Source: Bacteroidia bacterium
GTDB lineage: Bacteria; Bacteroidota; Bacteroidia; Flavobacteriales; Flavobacteriaceae
Reading direction: 5' to 3'
Length of the DNA stretch: 64,000 nt
Assembly: GCA_030427585.1 (NCBI GenBank)
Contig: JAUIBW010000008.1
Span: forward strand, 110,288-174,287
Shown piece after piece: positions 7,966-17,528 of the stretch. How positions within the stretch are numbered: the first letter of the stretch is position 1; the number at the start of each line of letters is the position of its first letter. The notes under the pieces were generated by a model. That model was given only the letters and a program-made list of their open reading frames with translations, made no database searches and was not told where the DNA came from. Position numbers and translations under genes: made by a program.

Positions 7966-9336
7966 ATGCGAAAGATCTTAGTTATTGGTGCAGGTAAATC
8001 TACTGCGGTTCTCATTAAATATTTTCAGGATAAATCCAGTTCAGAAAATTTATATATTACTATTGGTGATATTTCTATTGAAAATGCAAAAAAACTAGCT
8101 AGTGATCATCATAATACAGAAGCAGTACTTCTGGATGTTTTTGATCAAGATTCACGAGAAAAAGCTATTCAAAATGCAGATATTGTAGTATCAATGCTTC
8201 CTGCACGTTTTCATATCGAAGTAGCTAAAGATTGCTTGCAGTATGGCAAATGTATGGTTACTGCATCATATGTTAGCCCAGAAATGCAAGGACTCGACAC
8301 AAAAGTTCGCGAAAAAGGACTTGTTTTTATGAATGAGATTGGTGTAGACCCTGGCATTGATCACATGAGCGCAATGCAGGTCATTGATAGAATTAGAAAT
8401 CAAGGTGGTAAAATAGTTTTGTTTGAGTCTTTTACAGGTGGTTTGGTTGCTCCTGAGAGTGATACTAACTTATGGAATTATAAATTTACCTGGAATCCTC
8501 GTAATGTGGTTATTGCCGGGCAAGGTGGTGCTGCAGAATTCTTACAGGAAGGAACATATAAATATATTCCTTATCATAAATTATTTAGAAGAACAGAGTT
8601 TCTAGAAGTCGAAAATTACGGTCGTTTTGAAGCCTATGCAAATCGAAACTCTTTAAAATATCAAAGCATCTATGGATTAGATGATATTTTAACTCTATAT
8701 AGAGGAACTATTAGAAGAGTGGGCTTTTCTAGAGCCTGGAATACTTTTGTACAACTAGGAATGACTGCAGATGATTATACTCTCGCAAATTCAGAGAACA
8801 TGAGTTATCGTGATTTTACAAATTGTTTTCTTGCCTATTCTCCTTCAGATTCGGTAGAGCTGAAACTTCGTCACTATCTTAAGATAGATCAAGATGATAT
8901 TATGTGGGACAAACTTCTTGAGCTTGATCTTTTTAACCCCGATAAAAAAATAGGCATCCCTAATGCTACTCCAGCGCAGATTCTTCAGAAAATATTGATG
9001 GATAACTGGACTTTGGATGAAGGAGATAAAGACATGATCGTGATGTATCATAAGTTTGGTTATGAAATTAACGGCAAACATAAACAGATAGATGCTACTA
9101 TGGTAAGTATTGGCAAAGATCAAACGTACACGGCAATGGCAAGAACTGTAGGTTTGCCAGTCGCAATGGCTACATTACGTATTCTTAATAAACAGATCAC
9201 TACTCCGGGAGTACAGATTCCTATTCAGGAAGAGGTATATACTCCTATTCTCAAAGAACTTGAAGAGTATGGTATCGTATTTAAGGAAAAAGAATGCGAT
9301 TATCTTGGCTATAATCCCGATGGTGTAAAAGGATAA
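7966..9336 (+). CDS. Saccharopine dehydrogenase family protein (LYS9-like)
   Basis: A 456-residue NAD(P)-dependent enzyme. The N-terminal Rossmann motif VIGAGKST is at about 6-13, followed by VSMLPARFH and NEIGVDPGIDHM, a hallmark of the saccharopine dehydrogenase/LYS9 group, and FTGGLVAPESD. The family makes or breaks saccharopine in lysine metabolism, or acts on related carboxy-amines; the exact direction in flavobacteria is unsettled. A terminator follows, then an Lrp-family regulator in the same direction, which suggests amino-acid control of this gene. Confidence 0.85.
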   Translation: MRKILVIGAGKSTAVLIKYFQDKSSSENLYITIGDISIENAKKLASDHHNTEAVLLDVFDQDSREKAIQNADIVVSMLPARFHIEVAKDCLQYGKCMVTASYVSPEMQGLDTKVREKGLVFMNEIGVDPGIDHMSAMQVIDRIRNQGGKIVLFESFTGGLVAPESDTNLWNYKFTWNPRNVVIAGQGGAAEFLQEGTYKYIPYHKLFRRTEFLEVENYGRFEAYANRNSLKYQSIYGLDDILTLYRGTIRRVGFSRAWNTFVQLGMTADDYTLANSENMSYRDFTNCFLAYSPSDSVELKLRHYLKIDQDDIMWDKLLELDLFNPDKKIGIPNATPAQILQKILMDNWTLDEGDKDMIVMYHKFGYEINGKHKQIDATMVSIGKDQTYTAMARTVGLPVAMATLRILNKQITTPGVQIPIQEEVYTPILKELEEYGIVFKEKECDYLGYNPDGVKG

Positions 9337-9372
9337 ATTGAATTAAAAAGCATCTGTTTTTTTAATTCAATT
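9335..9372 (+). terminator. Terminator after the saccharopine dehydrogenase-family gene
   Basis: A 15-bp inverted repeat (AAATTGAATTAAAAA with TTTTTAATTCAATTT) starts inside the stop codon. It is AT-rich and so weaker than the others here. Confidence 0.65.
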
Positions 9373-9483
9373 TAGAATCCATTAAGCGGTTAATTGATCT
9401 AATTTTTCAATAATTTCTATTTTTATATTTCAATTACAAACCATTAATTGTATTTTTAGTTAATAATTGCAATTTCACACCTT

Positions 9484-9954
9484 ATGAAAGGTCAAAACAA
9501 TACCTTAAAAATTGATGGTATCGATAAAGAAATTTTACGTAATCTTATGGAAGATGCCCGAAGACCAATTCTTGAAATCGCCAGAAAAGTAGGAATATCA
9601 GGAGCTGCAATCCATCAAAGGCTTCGTAAATTAGAAGCTTCTGGGCTTATTGCCGGATCAAAGTTTATTATCGACCCCAAAGTACTGGGATATAAAACAA
9701 TGGCTTTTGTAGGTGTGTACCTCGACAAAGCAGTAAGTAACCCAAAAGCAGTAAAACAATTACGAGATATCCCAGAGGTAATCGAATGTCATTACACTAC
9801 AGGAAATTGGTCTATTTTTATTAAAATACTGTGTAGAGATAATGAACATTTAATGGTTGTATTAAATAAAAATATTCAAGCTATTGAAGGCGTATCCCGT
9901 ACAGAGACTTTTATATCATTAGACCAACAAATCGATAGACAGATTAAGATATAG
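9484..9954 (+). CDS. Lrp/AsnC family transcriptional regulator
   Basis: A 156-residue protein with an N-terminal winged helix-turn-helix (DKEILRNLMEDARRP..EIARKVGISGAAIHQRLRKLE, about 13-55) and a C-terminal RAM/AsnC ligand domain (about 70-150, with VGVYLDKA and YTTGNWSIFIKI). Lrp proteins form octamers and respond to amino acids. It lies directly downstream of the saccharopine dehydrogenase-family gene, and alanine dehydrogenase is 0.9 kb away, so amino-acid catabolism is a likely target (inference). Confidence 0.9.
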   Translation: MKGQNNTLKIDGIDKEILRNLMEDARRPILEIARKVGISGAAIHQRLRKLEASGLIAGSKFIIDPKVLGYKTMAFVGVYLDKAVSNPKAVKQLRDIPEVIECHYTTGNWSIFIKILCRDNEHLMVVLNKNIQAIEGVSRTETFISLDQQIDRQIKI

Positions 9955-10010
9955 GCTTAAGAGTTCTATACCCTAATCTGAATATTATCAAAAATATAAT
10001 CTAAGTTATT

Positions 10011-10703
10011 TTAATCCCTTCTACCCATAAAGATAGAGATAAAATACAGTAAGGTCGCCAAAGAACCTAGAGCAGCAACTACATAAGTACGTGCAGCCCA
10101 TTTTAATGCATCTTTAGCACCTGCATGTTCTTGTGCAGTAAGCATTTTATTATTTTCTAACCACGCTAATGCTCTATTACTAGCATCATATTCTACAGGA
10201 AGTGTAATAAATGCGAATAATGTAGTTACAGCAAATAGTATGATCCCAATCAGAAAAATAGTATTTCCAAAAATCATTCCTGATGCCGAAAGAACAAGTC
10301 CTCCCATAATCACAAGATTAGAGAGCTTACTTGCGATTCCTACCGCAGGTACAATCTTTGATCTCATGGTTAACCAACTATACGACGTGGCATGTTGTAC
10401 TGCATGTCCACATTCATGGGCAGCAACTGCCGCTGCCGCTGCATTCCGTTGATTATATACCCCTTCACTTAAATTTACTGTCTTATTTAATGGATTATAA
10501 TGATCTGTAAGCATTCCGGCAGTAGAAACTACCTGTACATCACGAATCCCGTTATCCTGTAGCATTTTCATAGCAATTTCTGCACCACTCATGCCGTTTT
10601 GCAATCTGATATTAGAATATTTCTTGAATTTACTTTTAAGTTTATTGCTTACATAGGTACTCACCAAGAATATGACTCCCGCAATAATATAATACCCCAT
10701 CAT
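10011..10703 (-). CDS. Membrane zinc metallopeptidase (YugP family)
   Basis: A 230-residue protein: N-terminal membrane helix (about 3-18), cytosolic or periplasmic catalytic part with HECGH at 96-100 (zincin HExxH), then two to three C-terminal helices. The family is Zn_peptidase_2, like B. subtilis YugP, whose substrate is unknown. The motif GVYNQRNAAAAAVAAHECGHAVQ is characteristic. It is transcribed from its own upstream region; the terminator between it and ald argues against cotranscription. Confidence 0.9.
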   Translation of the reverse strand: MMGYYIIAGVIFLVSTYVSNKLKSKFKKYSNIRLQNGMSGAEIAMKMLQDNGIRDVQVVSTAGMLTDHYNPLNKTVNLSEGVYNQRNAAAAAVAAHECGHAVQHATSYSWLTMRSKIVPAVGIASKLSNLVIMGGLVLSASGMIFGNTIFLIGIILFAVTTLFAFITLPVEYDASNRALAWLENNKMLTAQEHAGAKDALKWAARTYVVAALGSLATLLYFISIFMGRRD

Positions 10704-10749
10704 AACTATTTACTTTTTTTATTGTAATTAAACTCGGAATATAAAATAC

Positions 10750-10778
10750 AAAAACCTCGCCATAATAACGAGGTTTTT
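10750..10778 (-). terminator. Terminator after ald
   Basis: A 10-bp stem AAAAACCTCG / CGAGGTTTTT with T tracts, located 36 bases past the ald stop codon in its direction of reading. Confidence 0.85.
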
Positions 10779-10813
10779 GATTAAATAAACTTGAGTTAGC
10801 CAATAAATCGAGT

Positions 10814-11929
10814 TTAATTCAAATATGCATTTACATCTTTTAAAGGAAGATTAAAAGCTTCTGATATCGCAGGGTATACAACATCGCCATTAATCACGTT
10901 TAGTCCTTTTTTAAGTGGTTCATTTTCATTACAAGCTTTTTTCCAGCCTTTATTTGCCAATTGTACTGCATATGGCAAAGTGACATTAGTTAATGCCAAA
11001 GTTGACGTATATGGCACAGCTCCTGGCATATTTGCAACAGAATAATGCACTACATCATCAATAATATATACCGGATCCTGATGAGTTGTTGGTTTTGTTG
11101 TTTCAAAACAACCTCCCTGATCTACTGCTACATCTACAACCACAGTTCCTGGTCTCATTTCTTTAAGCATATCTCGAGTAATTAATTTTGGTGCTTTGGC
11201 ACCTGGTATTAACACTCCGCCGATAATTAAATCAGCATCTTTTATATGTTTACGAATATTATATTCGTTAGAAAATTCTGTTTTCACATTTGCCGCCATT
11301 ACATCATCTAAGTAACGTAATCTCTTCATACTGATATCCAAAATCGTTACATCGGCTCCCATTCCTGCAGCCATTTTAGCAGCTTGAGTTCCTACTACGC
11401 CTCCGCCAAGTACTAATACTTTTGCTGGCGGAACACCAGGAACACCCCCAAGAAGAACTCCTCTTCCTTTTAATGGCTTTTCTAAAAACTTAGCTCCTTG
11501 TTGGATAGACATACGCCCTGCTACTTCACTCATCGGAGTTAATAGTGGTAAGCTACGATCAGGATCTTCGACTGTTTCATACGAAACACAAACCGAACCA
11601 CTTGCAATCATTGCATTCGTTAATTCTTCTCCCGAGGCAAAATGAAAGTACGTAAATACTAACTGATCCTTTTTGATCAATTTATATTCTGGTTCAATAG
11701 GTTCCTTGACCTTAATAATCATTTCGGCAATACTATATACCTCTTCTATAGTAGGCAAAATTTTAGCACCTGCTTTGATATATTCTTCATCTTCAAAACC
11801 ACTTTGAAGACCAGCATTCTGCTGTATGAAAACAGTATGACCATGTCTAACAAGCTCCATAGTCCCGGCAGGCGTTACACCTACTCTGTTCTCGTTATTT
11901 TTGATTTCTTTGGGAACACCAATTACCAT
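10814..11929 (-). CDS. ald: Alanine dehydrogenase
   Basis: A 371-residue enzyme that reversibly deaminates L-alanine to pyruvate with NAD. Seen motifs: VPKEIKNNENRVGVTP at the start, VFTYFHFAS, the Rossmann VLVLGGGVVGTQAA (about 170-183), and the substrate-site VVDVAVDQGGC and NMPGAVP. The open frame extends 16 codons upstream, but MVIGVPKE at 11929 is the family start. Upstream is 347 bases of AT-rich sequence; a near-match to the -7 element (TATTTTG on the minus strand) lies close to 11960. Confidence 0.93.
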   Translation of the reverse strand: MVIGVPKEIKNNENRVGVTPAGTMELVRHGHTVFIQQNAGLQSGFEDEEYIKAGAKILPTIEEVYSIAEMIIKVKEPIEPEYKLIKKDQLVFTYFHFASGEELTNAMIASGSVCVSYETVEDPDRSLPLLTPMSEVAGRMSIQQGAKFLEKPLKGRGVLLGGVPGVPPAKVLVLGGGVVGTQAAKMAAGMGADVTILDISMKRLRYLDDVMAANVKTEFSNEYNIRKHIKDADLIIGGVLIPGAKAPKLITRDMLKEMRPGTVVVDVAVDQGGCFETTKPTTHQDPVYIIDDVVHYSVANMPGAVPYTSTLALTNVTLPYAVQLANKGWKKACNENEPLKKGLNVINGDVVYPAISEAFNLPLKDVNAYLN

Positions 11930-12276
11930 ATCTTTAATTTTTGTGCCGAAAATATATGTTTTTCGCAAAATACACAATTAAAAAACTCCAAAAAATACAA
12001 TCTTAACAATTTTAAAGAATCATTGATTTTTTCTAAAAAAATTAGATTTTCAACAGTTTATTTCAATTTTATTGAAATTTTTATAGTAAAAATCAAAAAT
12101 CAATTACAGATCAATATTTTCTGTTTTTGTATTGATAGTCATTTTTTTGAATAAAAAATAATTAAAACAATAAATTAACATCAAATCATAGTGAAATTAT
12201 CATATTAAAGTAAGATTGACTATTACACTTCAATCAATAAGCATTTTAACAAATTAACACGCTAATAATCAAATCA
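11930..12276. other. Gene-free AT-rich spacer between leuS and ald
   Basis: About 347 bases, very AT-rich, holding the ald leader on one side and the leuS 3' end on the other. The plus-strand open frame here lacks any protein-like composition. I see short self-complementary A/T stretches but no convincing terminator, RNA gene or repeat. Confidence 0.5.
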
Positions 12277-15200
12277 TTAACCAACCACATTTACAATTTT
12301 ACCAGGTACTACGATTACCTTTTTAGGCACTCTACCGGCAAGTTGTTCCTGTGTTTTTTCATGAGCCATCACTGCTGCTTCGATCTCATCTTTGCTTAGA
12401 TCTAATGATAACTCCATCGTAAAACGCATTTTACCATTAAACGAAATAGGGTATTGTTTGGTACTTTCTACCAGGTGTTTCTCTTCAAATACAGGAAATG
12501 CAGCCGTCGATATAGACTCATCATGTCCTAACTTTTGCCATAATTCTTCGGCAATATGAGGTGCATAAGGAGAAATTAACACAAGTAAAGGTTCTAAAAT
12601 TGCTCTAGAGGTACATTTCTGAGCTGTTAATTCATTTACTGCAATCATAAAAGTACTTACCGATGTGTTAAACGAGAAGTTCTCGATATCTTCTTCTACC
12701 TTTTTGATCGTTTTATGCAATGTTTTTAAATTCTCTTTGGTAGGTTCGGTATCGGTTACACCAAACGTTTCTCCATCATGATATAGTTTCCAGAGTTTTT
12801 TAAGAAAAGAATGTACTCCTGTAATCCCGGCAGTATTCCAGGGTTTTGCTTGTTCTAATGGCCCCAGGAACATCTCGTATAATCGTAAACTATCGGCTCC
12901 ATACTGCTCGCAAATACCATCTGGATTCACTACATTAAACCATCGTTTTGACATTTTTTCTACTTCTCTGCCAACAGTAAAACTACCTTCTTCAATTACT
13001 TTACCATCATCTCCAATGAAAATTGCTGTTTTAAACTCATCCCAAAATTTTAACGCCTCGAAACTCATTATTTGATCTGAATTATCAATATTATTAACAT
13101 CAATCCTGATAGAATCATAGGTTATATCTAAATTATATTTTTTCTCAAGAACATCTTTAATTAAAATTGGGTCAACCTCAAACAAATTCATTAACTCTTT
13201 GGCTAGTTCTAGATTCTTTGCAGTGAAAACTAACCCTGATTCTGAAGAAGGTTTTAATTCATTACCTGAAACTGAAATTAGATAATCATGAGAGACATAT
13301 ATATTTGATCTAACTGAAACATATTTAAATGCATCTAAATCGGGATATGAAATATTTCCTTTAGTATCTATTTCAATATCCGATTCATCGACAACTCTAA
13401 CATTTATTCTATAAACTAACGCACTGGTTCCCAAAATCATCCCCTGATTGATCAGTTTTTTAAATGGCTCATCAACAAAAACATATCCTCTGTCTTTTAA
13501 GAATTTGGTCCAGAAACGAGCATATAACAGGTGACCTGTGGCATGTTCGCTCCCTCCTATATATAAATCTACGTTTTGCCAGTATTGCATCGCTTCCGCG
13601 GAAGCGAATTCATAATCATTATTAGCATCCATATATCGAAACGGGTACCATGAGCTTCCTGCCCAACCCGGCATCGTATTTAATTCTAAAGGAAACACAC
13701 TAGTGTGATTTATAAGATCATTAGAGACCACCTCATTTTTCTCTACGTCCCATGCCCAAACATCGGCACGTCCCAATGGTGGTTCCCCGGTTTCTGTAGG
13801 CAAATACTTTTCTACTTCGGGTAATGCCAACGGTAAATGTGCAACATCAATCATCTGTGGCATCCCGTCTACATAATACACCGGAAACGGCTCTCCCCAA
13901 TAGCGTTGACGACTAAATACGGCATCGCGCAATCTATAATTGGTTTTACCCTGTCCCTGACCTAGTTTTTCTAACTCATAAATAGCCCTTTTGGTTGCTT
14001 TTTTATAGTTTAATCCATTCAGGAAATCAGAATTGGTGATGATGGTCTTTTCTTTATCGGCAAACGCTTCTTCAGAGATATCTACCCCTTCAAAAATATT
14101 AGTGATAGCTGGCATACCCGGTTTGGCAGCAAAATATTTCGCAAAATCATAATCTCTCTGATCTCCACAGGGTACTGCCATCACAGCACCGGTACCATAT
14201 CCTGCCAATACATAATCTCCGATCCAGATGGGTACGGGTTCTTTGGTAAACGGGTGCTCTGCATAGGCCCCTGTAAACACACCACTAATCGTTTTTACAT
14301 CTGCCATACGCTCACGTTCGCTACGTTTGGCCGTCGCTTCGATATAGGCTTCTATAGCTGCTTTCTGCTCGGGAGTTGTTATTTTGGCAACCAATTCATG
14401 TTCTGGAGCTAATGTCATAAATGTAGCCCCAAAAATAGTATCGGGACGCGTGGTAAATACTTCGATAGTAGCTTCATGATCTTTCACATTAAAGGTAACA
14501 CTTGCTCCTTCAGATCTTCCTATCCAATTGGTTTGAGAATCTTTTAATGGTTGTGGCCAATCAATTTTATCCAAACCATCCAGCAAACGTTGCGCATAAG
14601 CAGAGATACGCATGCTCCACTGTGTCATTTTTTTGCGAACTACAGGATAACCTCCACGTTCTGAAACTCCGTTTACGATTTCATCATTGGCTAACACGGT
14701 CCCTAATTGTGGGCACCAGTTTACTTCGGTTTCTGCTAAATAGGTTAACCTGTATTTTAGCAGCACTTCTTGTTTTTCTTTGGGAGAAAAATTATTCCAG
14801 TCTGCAGCTGTAAATGCTGTTATATCTTCATCACAAACTGCATTTACTTTTGCGTTTCCTTCTGAGGTAAAGATAGCTTCGAGATCATCAATCGTTCTTG
14901 CTTTATCTGTATCTTTATCATACCACGAATTAAATAGCTCTATAAAGATCCATTGTGTCCATTTATAAAAATTAGGATCACTGGTTTTTACCTCACGACT
15001 CCAATCAAAAGAGAAGCCAATTTTATCTAATTGCTCACGATAACGAGCTATATTTTCTTTGGTAGTTATTGCAGGATGCTGCCCTGTCTGGATAGCATAC
15101 TGCTCTGCTGGCAATCCAAAAGAATCATATCCTTGCGGATGTAATACATTAAATCCTTTATGGCGTTTATATCTTGCGTAGATATCACTGGCAATATATC

Positions 15201-15363
15201 CCAGCGGGTGCCCAACATGTAATCCTGCACCCGATGGATATGGAAACATATCCAATACGTAGTATTTAGGTTTATCACTGTTATTACCAGCTTTAAAAGT
15301 GCCATTTTCTGCCCAATATTTTTGCCACCTGGCTTCAATAGTATTAAAATCGTAGCTCATCAT
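12277..15363 (-). CDS. leuS: Leucyl-tRNA synthetase with enlarged insertion
   Basis: A 1028-residue class I synthetase charging tRNA-Leu. The HIGH-type motif is HVGH (49-52), the CP1 editing domain spans about 225-420 (TTRPDTIFGATF, GTGAVMAVPCGDQRD), and VFSRQRYWGEPFP is at 482-494. The signature lysine loop is KMSKR (803-807), followed by WFNVVNPDG, where KMSKS is usual. Between GMILG (641) and VGREVEK (797) there are about 150 residues, well beyond the leucine-specific insertion of E. coli. From memory, flavobacterial LeuRS proteins are roughly 920-950 residues. MMSYDF allows starts at 15363 or 15360. A TAnnTTTG element sits just upstream. No second leuS is visible in the window. Confidence 0.93.
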   Translation of the reverse strand: MMSYDFNTIEARWQKYWAENGTFKAGNNSDKPKYYVLDMFPYPSGAGLHVGHPLGYIASDIYARYKRHKGFNVLHPQGYDSFGLPAEQYAIQTGQHPAITTKENIARYREQLDKIGFSFDWSREVKTSDPNFYKWTQWIFIELFNSWYDKDTDKARTIDDLEAIFTSEGNAKVNAVCDEDITAFTAADWNNFSPKEKQEVLLKYRLTYLAETEVNWCPQLGTVLANDEIVNGVSERGGYPVVRKKMTQWSMRISAYAQRLLDGLDKIDWPQPLKDSQTNWIGRSEGASVTFNVKDHEATIEVFTTRPDTIFGATFMTLAPEHELVAKITTPEQKAAIEAYIEATAKRSERERMADVKTISGVFTGAYAEHPFTKEPVPIWIGDYVLAGYGTGAVMAVPCGDQRDYDFAKYFAAKPGMPAITNIFEGVDISEEAFADKEKTIITNSDFLNGLNYKKATKRAIYELEKLGQGQGKTNYRLRDAVFSRQRYWGEPFPVYYVDGMPQMIDVAHLPLALPEVEKYLPTETGEPPLGRADVWAWDVEKNEVVSNDLINHTSVFPLELNTMPGWAGSSWYPFRYMDANNDYEFASAEAMQYWQNVDLYIGGSEHATGHLLYARFWTKFLKDRGYVFVDEPFKKLINQGMILGTSALVYRINVRVVDESDIEIDTKGNISYPDLDAFKYVSVRSNIYVSHDYLISVSGNELKPSSESGLVFTAKNLELAKELMNLFEVDPILIKDVLEKKYNLDITYDSIRIDVNNIDNSDQIMSFEALKFWDEFKTAIFIGDDGKVIEEGSFTVGREVEKMSKRWFNVVNPDGICEQYGADSLRLYEMFLGPLEQAKPWNTAGITGVHSFLKKLWKLYHDGETFGVTDTEPTKENLKTLHKTIKKVEEDIENFSFNTSVSTFMIAVNELTAQKCTSRAILEPLLVLISPYAPHIAEELWQKLGHDESISTAAFPVFEEKHLVESTKQYPISFNGKMRFTMELSLDLSKDEIEAAVMAHEKTQEQLAGRVPKKVIVVPGKIVNVVG

Positions 15364-15379
15364 TCTGAAATTAAGACCG

Positions 15380-15387
15380 CAAATTTA
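15380..15387 (-). promoter_or_regulatory. -7 promoter element for leuS
   Basis: Minus-strand TAAATTTG, matching TAnnTTTG, 17 bases upstream of the leuS ATG. It abuts the tandem palindromes at 15391, so these would cover the -33 region. Confidence 0.5.
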
Positions 15388-15390
15388 CTA

Positions 15391-15423
15391 AAACCTTCAA
15401 GGTTTAGAAAACCTTCAAGGTTT
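15391..15423. repeat. Tandem palindromes AAACCTTCAAGGTTT between panE-like gene and leuS
   Basis: Two identical 15-base copies at 15391-15405 and 15409-15423, separated by AGA. Each is itself a palindrome (AAACCTT-C-AAGGTTT). The second copy overlaps the stop codon of the upstream reductase gene, and the first lies in the leuS promoter region. The copies could act as a terminator, an operator or a genomic repeat. Confidence 0.8.
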
Positions 15424-16345
15424 ATTTACGTGCTTTTGACTCCATTACTTGCAAACAACTATATATAAAGGTATTTGCAGGTGTTGAAATACCCAATTTC
15501 ATTCCTTGTTTTACGATAAAGCCATTAAAATTATCTAATTCTGAAGGTCTGCCCTCCATAATATCACGTTGCATAGAGGCCGTAGAATCATAGGGTTGTT
15601 TACCAATAAAAGCCATAATCCGAGATACGATATCTACTGGTAACAAAACTCCTTTAGCAATACCTACTTCATAAATCTCGGTAGCTGTTTGTTCTAAAAT
15701 ACGATGGGTTTCCGGGTTTTCATATACCTCTCCGATTGTAGCACGAGTAAGTGCACCAATACCACTAACTGTAGTAATAAACATAAATTTGCTCCAGATA
15801 TCTACTTCAATATCTTCAGAAATTGTATTGCTAAACCCTGCTTCATCGAATACCTCTTTTACTACCTGCAGGCGATCTGTTTTATTTTTGTCTAATTCGC
15901 CAAAAACAATTTCGGGTGGGTGGCCAAAATGAGAAATGATACCAGGGCTTTCTATCTTACTATAGATTTTACATAATCCTCCCAATACATGTTTTGCATC
16001 TACTACAGCACATACTTTTTCTGCATTATCGGCTCCATTCTGCAATGGGATAACAATTGTATCTTCTTTTAAAATAGGATGAATTGATTTTGCTGCCTCG
16101 GCTACCTGCCATGATTTGGTACATATTAATACAATATCTGCTTTTTCTATAGTATCAATCTGATCGGTTGCACAAAACGGGTGAGTTACAAAATCCCCGT
16201 TGATACTTTTAACGTGTAATCCATTATTTTTAATGGCTTCGAGGTGCTTTCCTCTGGCCACCAAAGTTACTTTTTGGCCTGAATTAGCAATTTTTCCTCC
16301 AAAATACCCTCCAACCCCACCAACTCCAATAATGACTATATGCAT
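15422..16345 (-). CDS. Ketopantoate reductase family protein (2-dehydropantoate 2-reductase)
   Basis: A 307-residue oxidoreductase of the ApbA/PanE family. The NADP-binding glycine motif GVGGVGGYFGG is at 7-17, RGKHLEAIKNNGL follows, IPLQNGADN is near 100, and the catalytic-lysine region is VDIWSKFMF (about 185). PanE reduces ketopantoate to pantoate for coenzyme A, but many flavobacteria also carry paralogues of unknown substrate, so I give no gene symbol. It is read with leuS downstream, but the tandem palindromes and leuS promoter lie between them. Confidence 0.82.
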   Translation of the reverse strand: MHIVIIGVGGVGGYFGGKIANSGQKVTLVARGKHLEAIKNNGLHVKSINGDFVTHPFCATDQIDTIEKADIVLICTKSWQVAEAAKSIHPILKEDTIVIPLQNGADNAEKVCAVVDAKHVLGGLCKIYSKIESPGIISHFGHPPEIVFGELDKNKTDRLQVVKEVFDEAGFSNTISEDIEVDIWSKFMFITTVSGIGALTRATIGEVYENPETHRILEQTATEIYEVGIAKGVLLPVDIVSRIMAFIGKQPYDSTASMQRDIMEGRPSELDNFNGFIVKQGMKLGISTPANTFIYSCLQVMESKARK

Positions 16346-16514
16346 ATTTTAAATTTATTTTACAGCACAACACCATTTACACTTTATAATTTATTGTAAT
16401 AAAATTCAAAGTACAACTGGTATAAGATTATTTTTAAGTATACGTTATTCAAATGTAATCAAACTATATCATAAAAACAGATCCTTTTATATAATGGGGT
16501 TAACTTGAGTAATT

Positions 16515-16543
16515 TATTCTAAAATGAGGTACGTTTTAGAATA
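16515..16543. promoter_or_regulatory. Perfect 10-bp inverted repeat upstream of ftsX
   Basis: TATTCTAAAA (16515-16524) and TTTTAGAATA (16534-16543) around 9 bases. It lies 48 bases before the ftsX ATG, just upstream of a near -7 element (TATTTTTA). Operator or hairpin function is inferred from position only. Confidence 0.45.
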
Positions 16544-16590
16544 AAAAGTCTCGCTAACTTTATTATTTTTACGCACAAATCCATTTATTT

Positions 16591-17469
16591 ATGAGCTCAT
16601 CTTTTGAAAAATACCAAAAACGACGACTAATCTCTTCTTATTTTTCTGTGGTTATTAGTATTTCTTTGGTATTATTTTTATTGGGCTTATTAGGCTTATT
16701 GGTATTAAATACTAAAAAAGTAGCGGATCATTTTAAAGAAAAAATTGCACTCACTATTTATTTAAAAGATACCGCCAAAGATGTTGAAATCAAACAATTA
16801 GAAAAAACTCTGGCACTGGCAGAATATACTAAATCGACTGCTTTTATTTCTAAAGATAAAGCTGCCGAGGAACACAGTAAAGATATCGGAGAAAATTTTA
16901 TGGATTTTCTTGGGTATAACCCGCTTCAGAATTCTATCGACGTATATTTAAAAGCTGATTTTGTAGATCAGGCAAAAATTGAAGAAATAAATGCTTCTAT
17001 CATCAAAAAAGATTTTGTAGATGAAGTAATTTACGACAAACCTTTGATCTCATTATTAAACGATAATATAAAACGTATTAGTTTTTGGGTACTTCTTATT
17101 AGTGGTATTTTTACTTTTATTGCCGTGTTGCTTATTAATAGTTCTATACGTTTATCGGTATATTCAAAAAGGTTTATCATCAAAACTATGCAAATGGTAG
17201 GAGCTACAAAAAAATTTATTCGTAGGCCTTTTGTATGGAAAAGTGTGCGATTAGGCATGATAGGAGCAATTGTAGCTTTAATTGGTGTTGGGATTGTATT
17301 ATATTATCTTAATAAAACATTCCCAGAACTGGCATTGCTTGATGACAAAATCTTACTTATTATTTTATTTGCTGGTATTTTTGGGATTGGTGTACTTATT
17401 ACATGGATCAGTACATTCTTTGCTACACAACGATTCTTAAACCTAAGAACCGATGAATTATACTATTAA
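16591..17469 (+). CDS. ftsX: Cell division protein FtsX (permease-like)
   Basis: A 292-residue membrane protein: one N-terminal helix (about 17-38), an extracytoplasmic domain (about 40-165), then three helices (about 165-185, 215-235, 255-280). FtsX partners the ATPase FtsE to activate peptidoglycan hydrolases at the septum. Motifs seen are KIALTIYLKD at the start of the periplasmic domain and MQMVGATKKFIRRPFVWKS, typical of FtsX. No ftsE is adjacent, as is usual in Bacteroidota. It leads a same-strand run continuing to truB. Confidence 0.9.
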   Translation: MSSSFEKYQKRRLISSYFSVVISISLVLFLLGLLGLLVLNTKKVADHFKEKIALTIYLKDTAKDVEIKQLEKTLALAEYTKSTAFISKDKAAEEHSKDIGENFMDFLGYNPLQNSIDVYLKADFVDQAKIEEINASIIKKDFVDEVIYDKPLISLLNDNIKRISFWVLLISGIFTFIAVLLINSSIRLSVYSKRFIIKTMQMVGATKKFIRRPFVWKSVRLGMIGAIVALIGVGIVLYYLNKTFPELALLDDKILLIILFAGIFGIGVLITWISTFFATQRFLNLRTDELYY

Positions 17470-17528
17470 TGTAAATTAACCTGAACAGCTACGTCTACTA
17501 ATTTAAAACTACTAATCTAGATGCACTA

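Noticed and set aside
11804..12154. Plus-strand open frame of 116 codons between ald and leuS
   Set aside because: Composition follows the AT-rich spacer and half of it is antisense to ald; no protein-like pattern.
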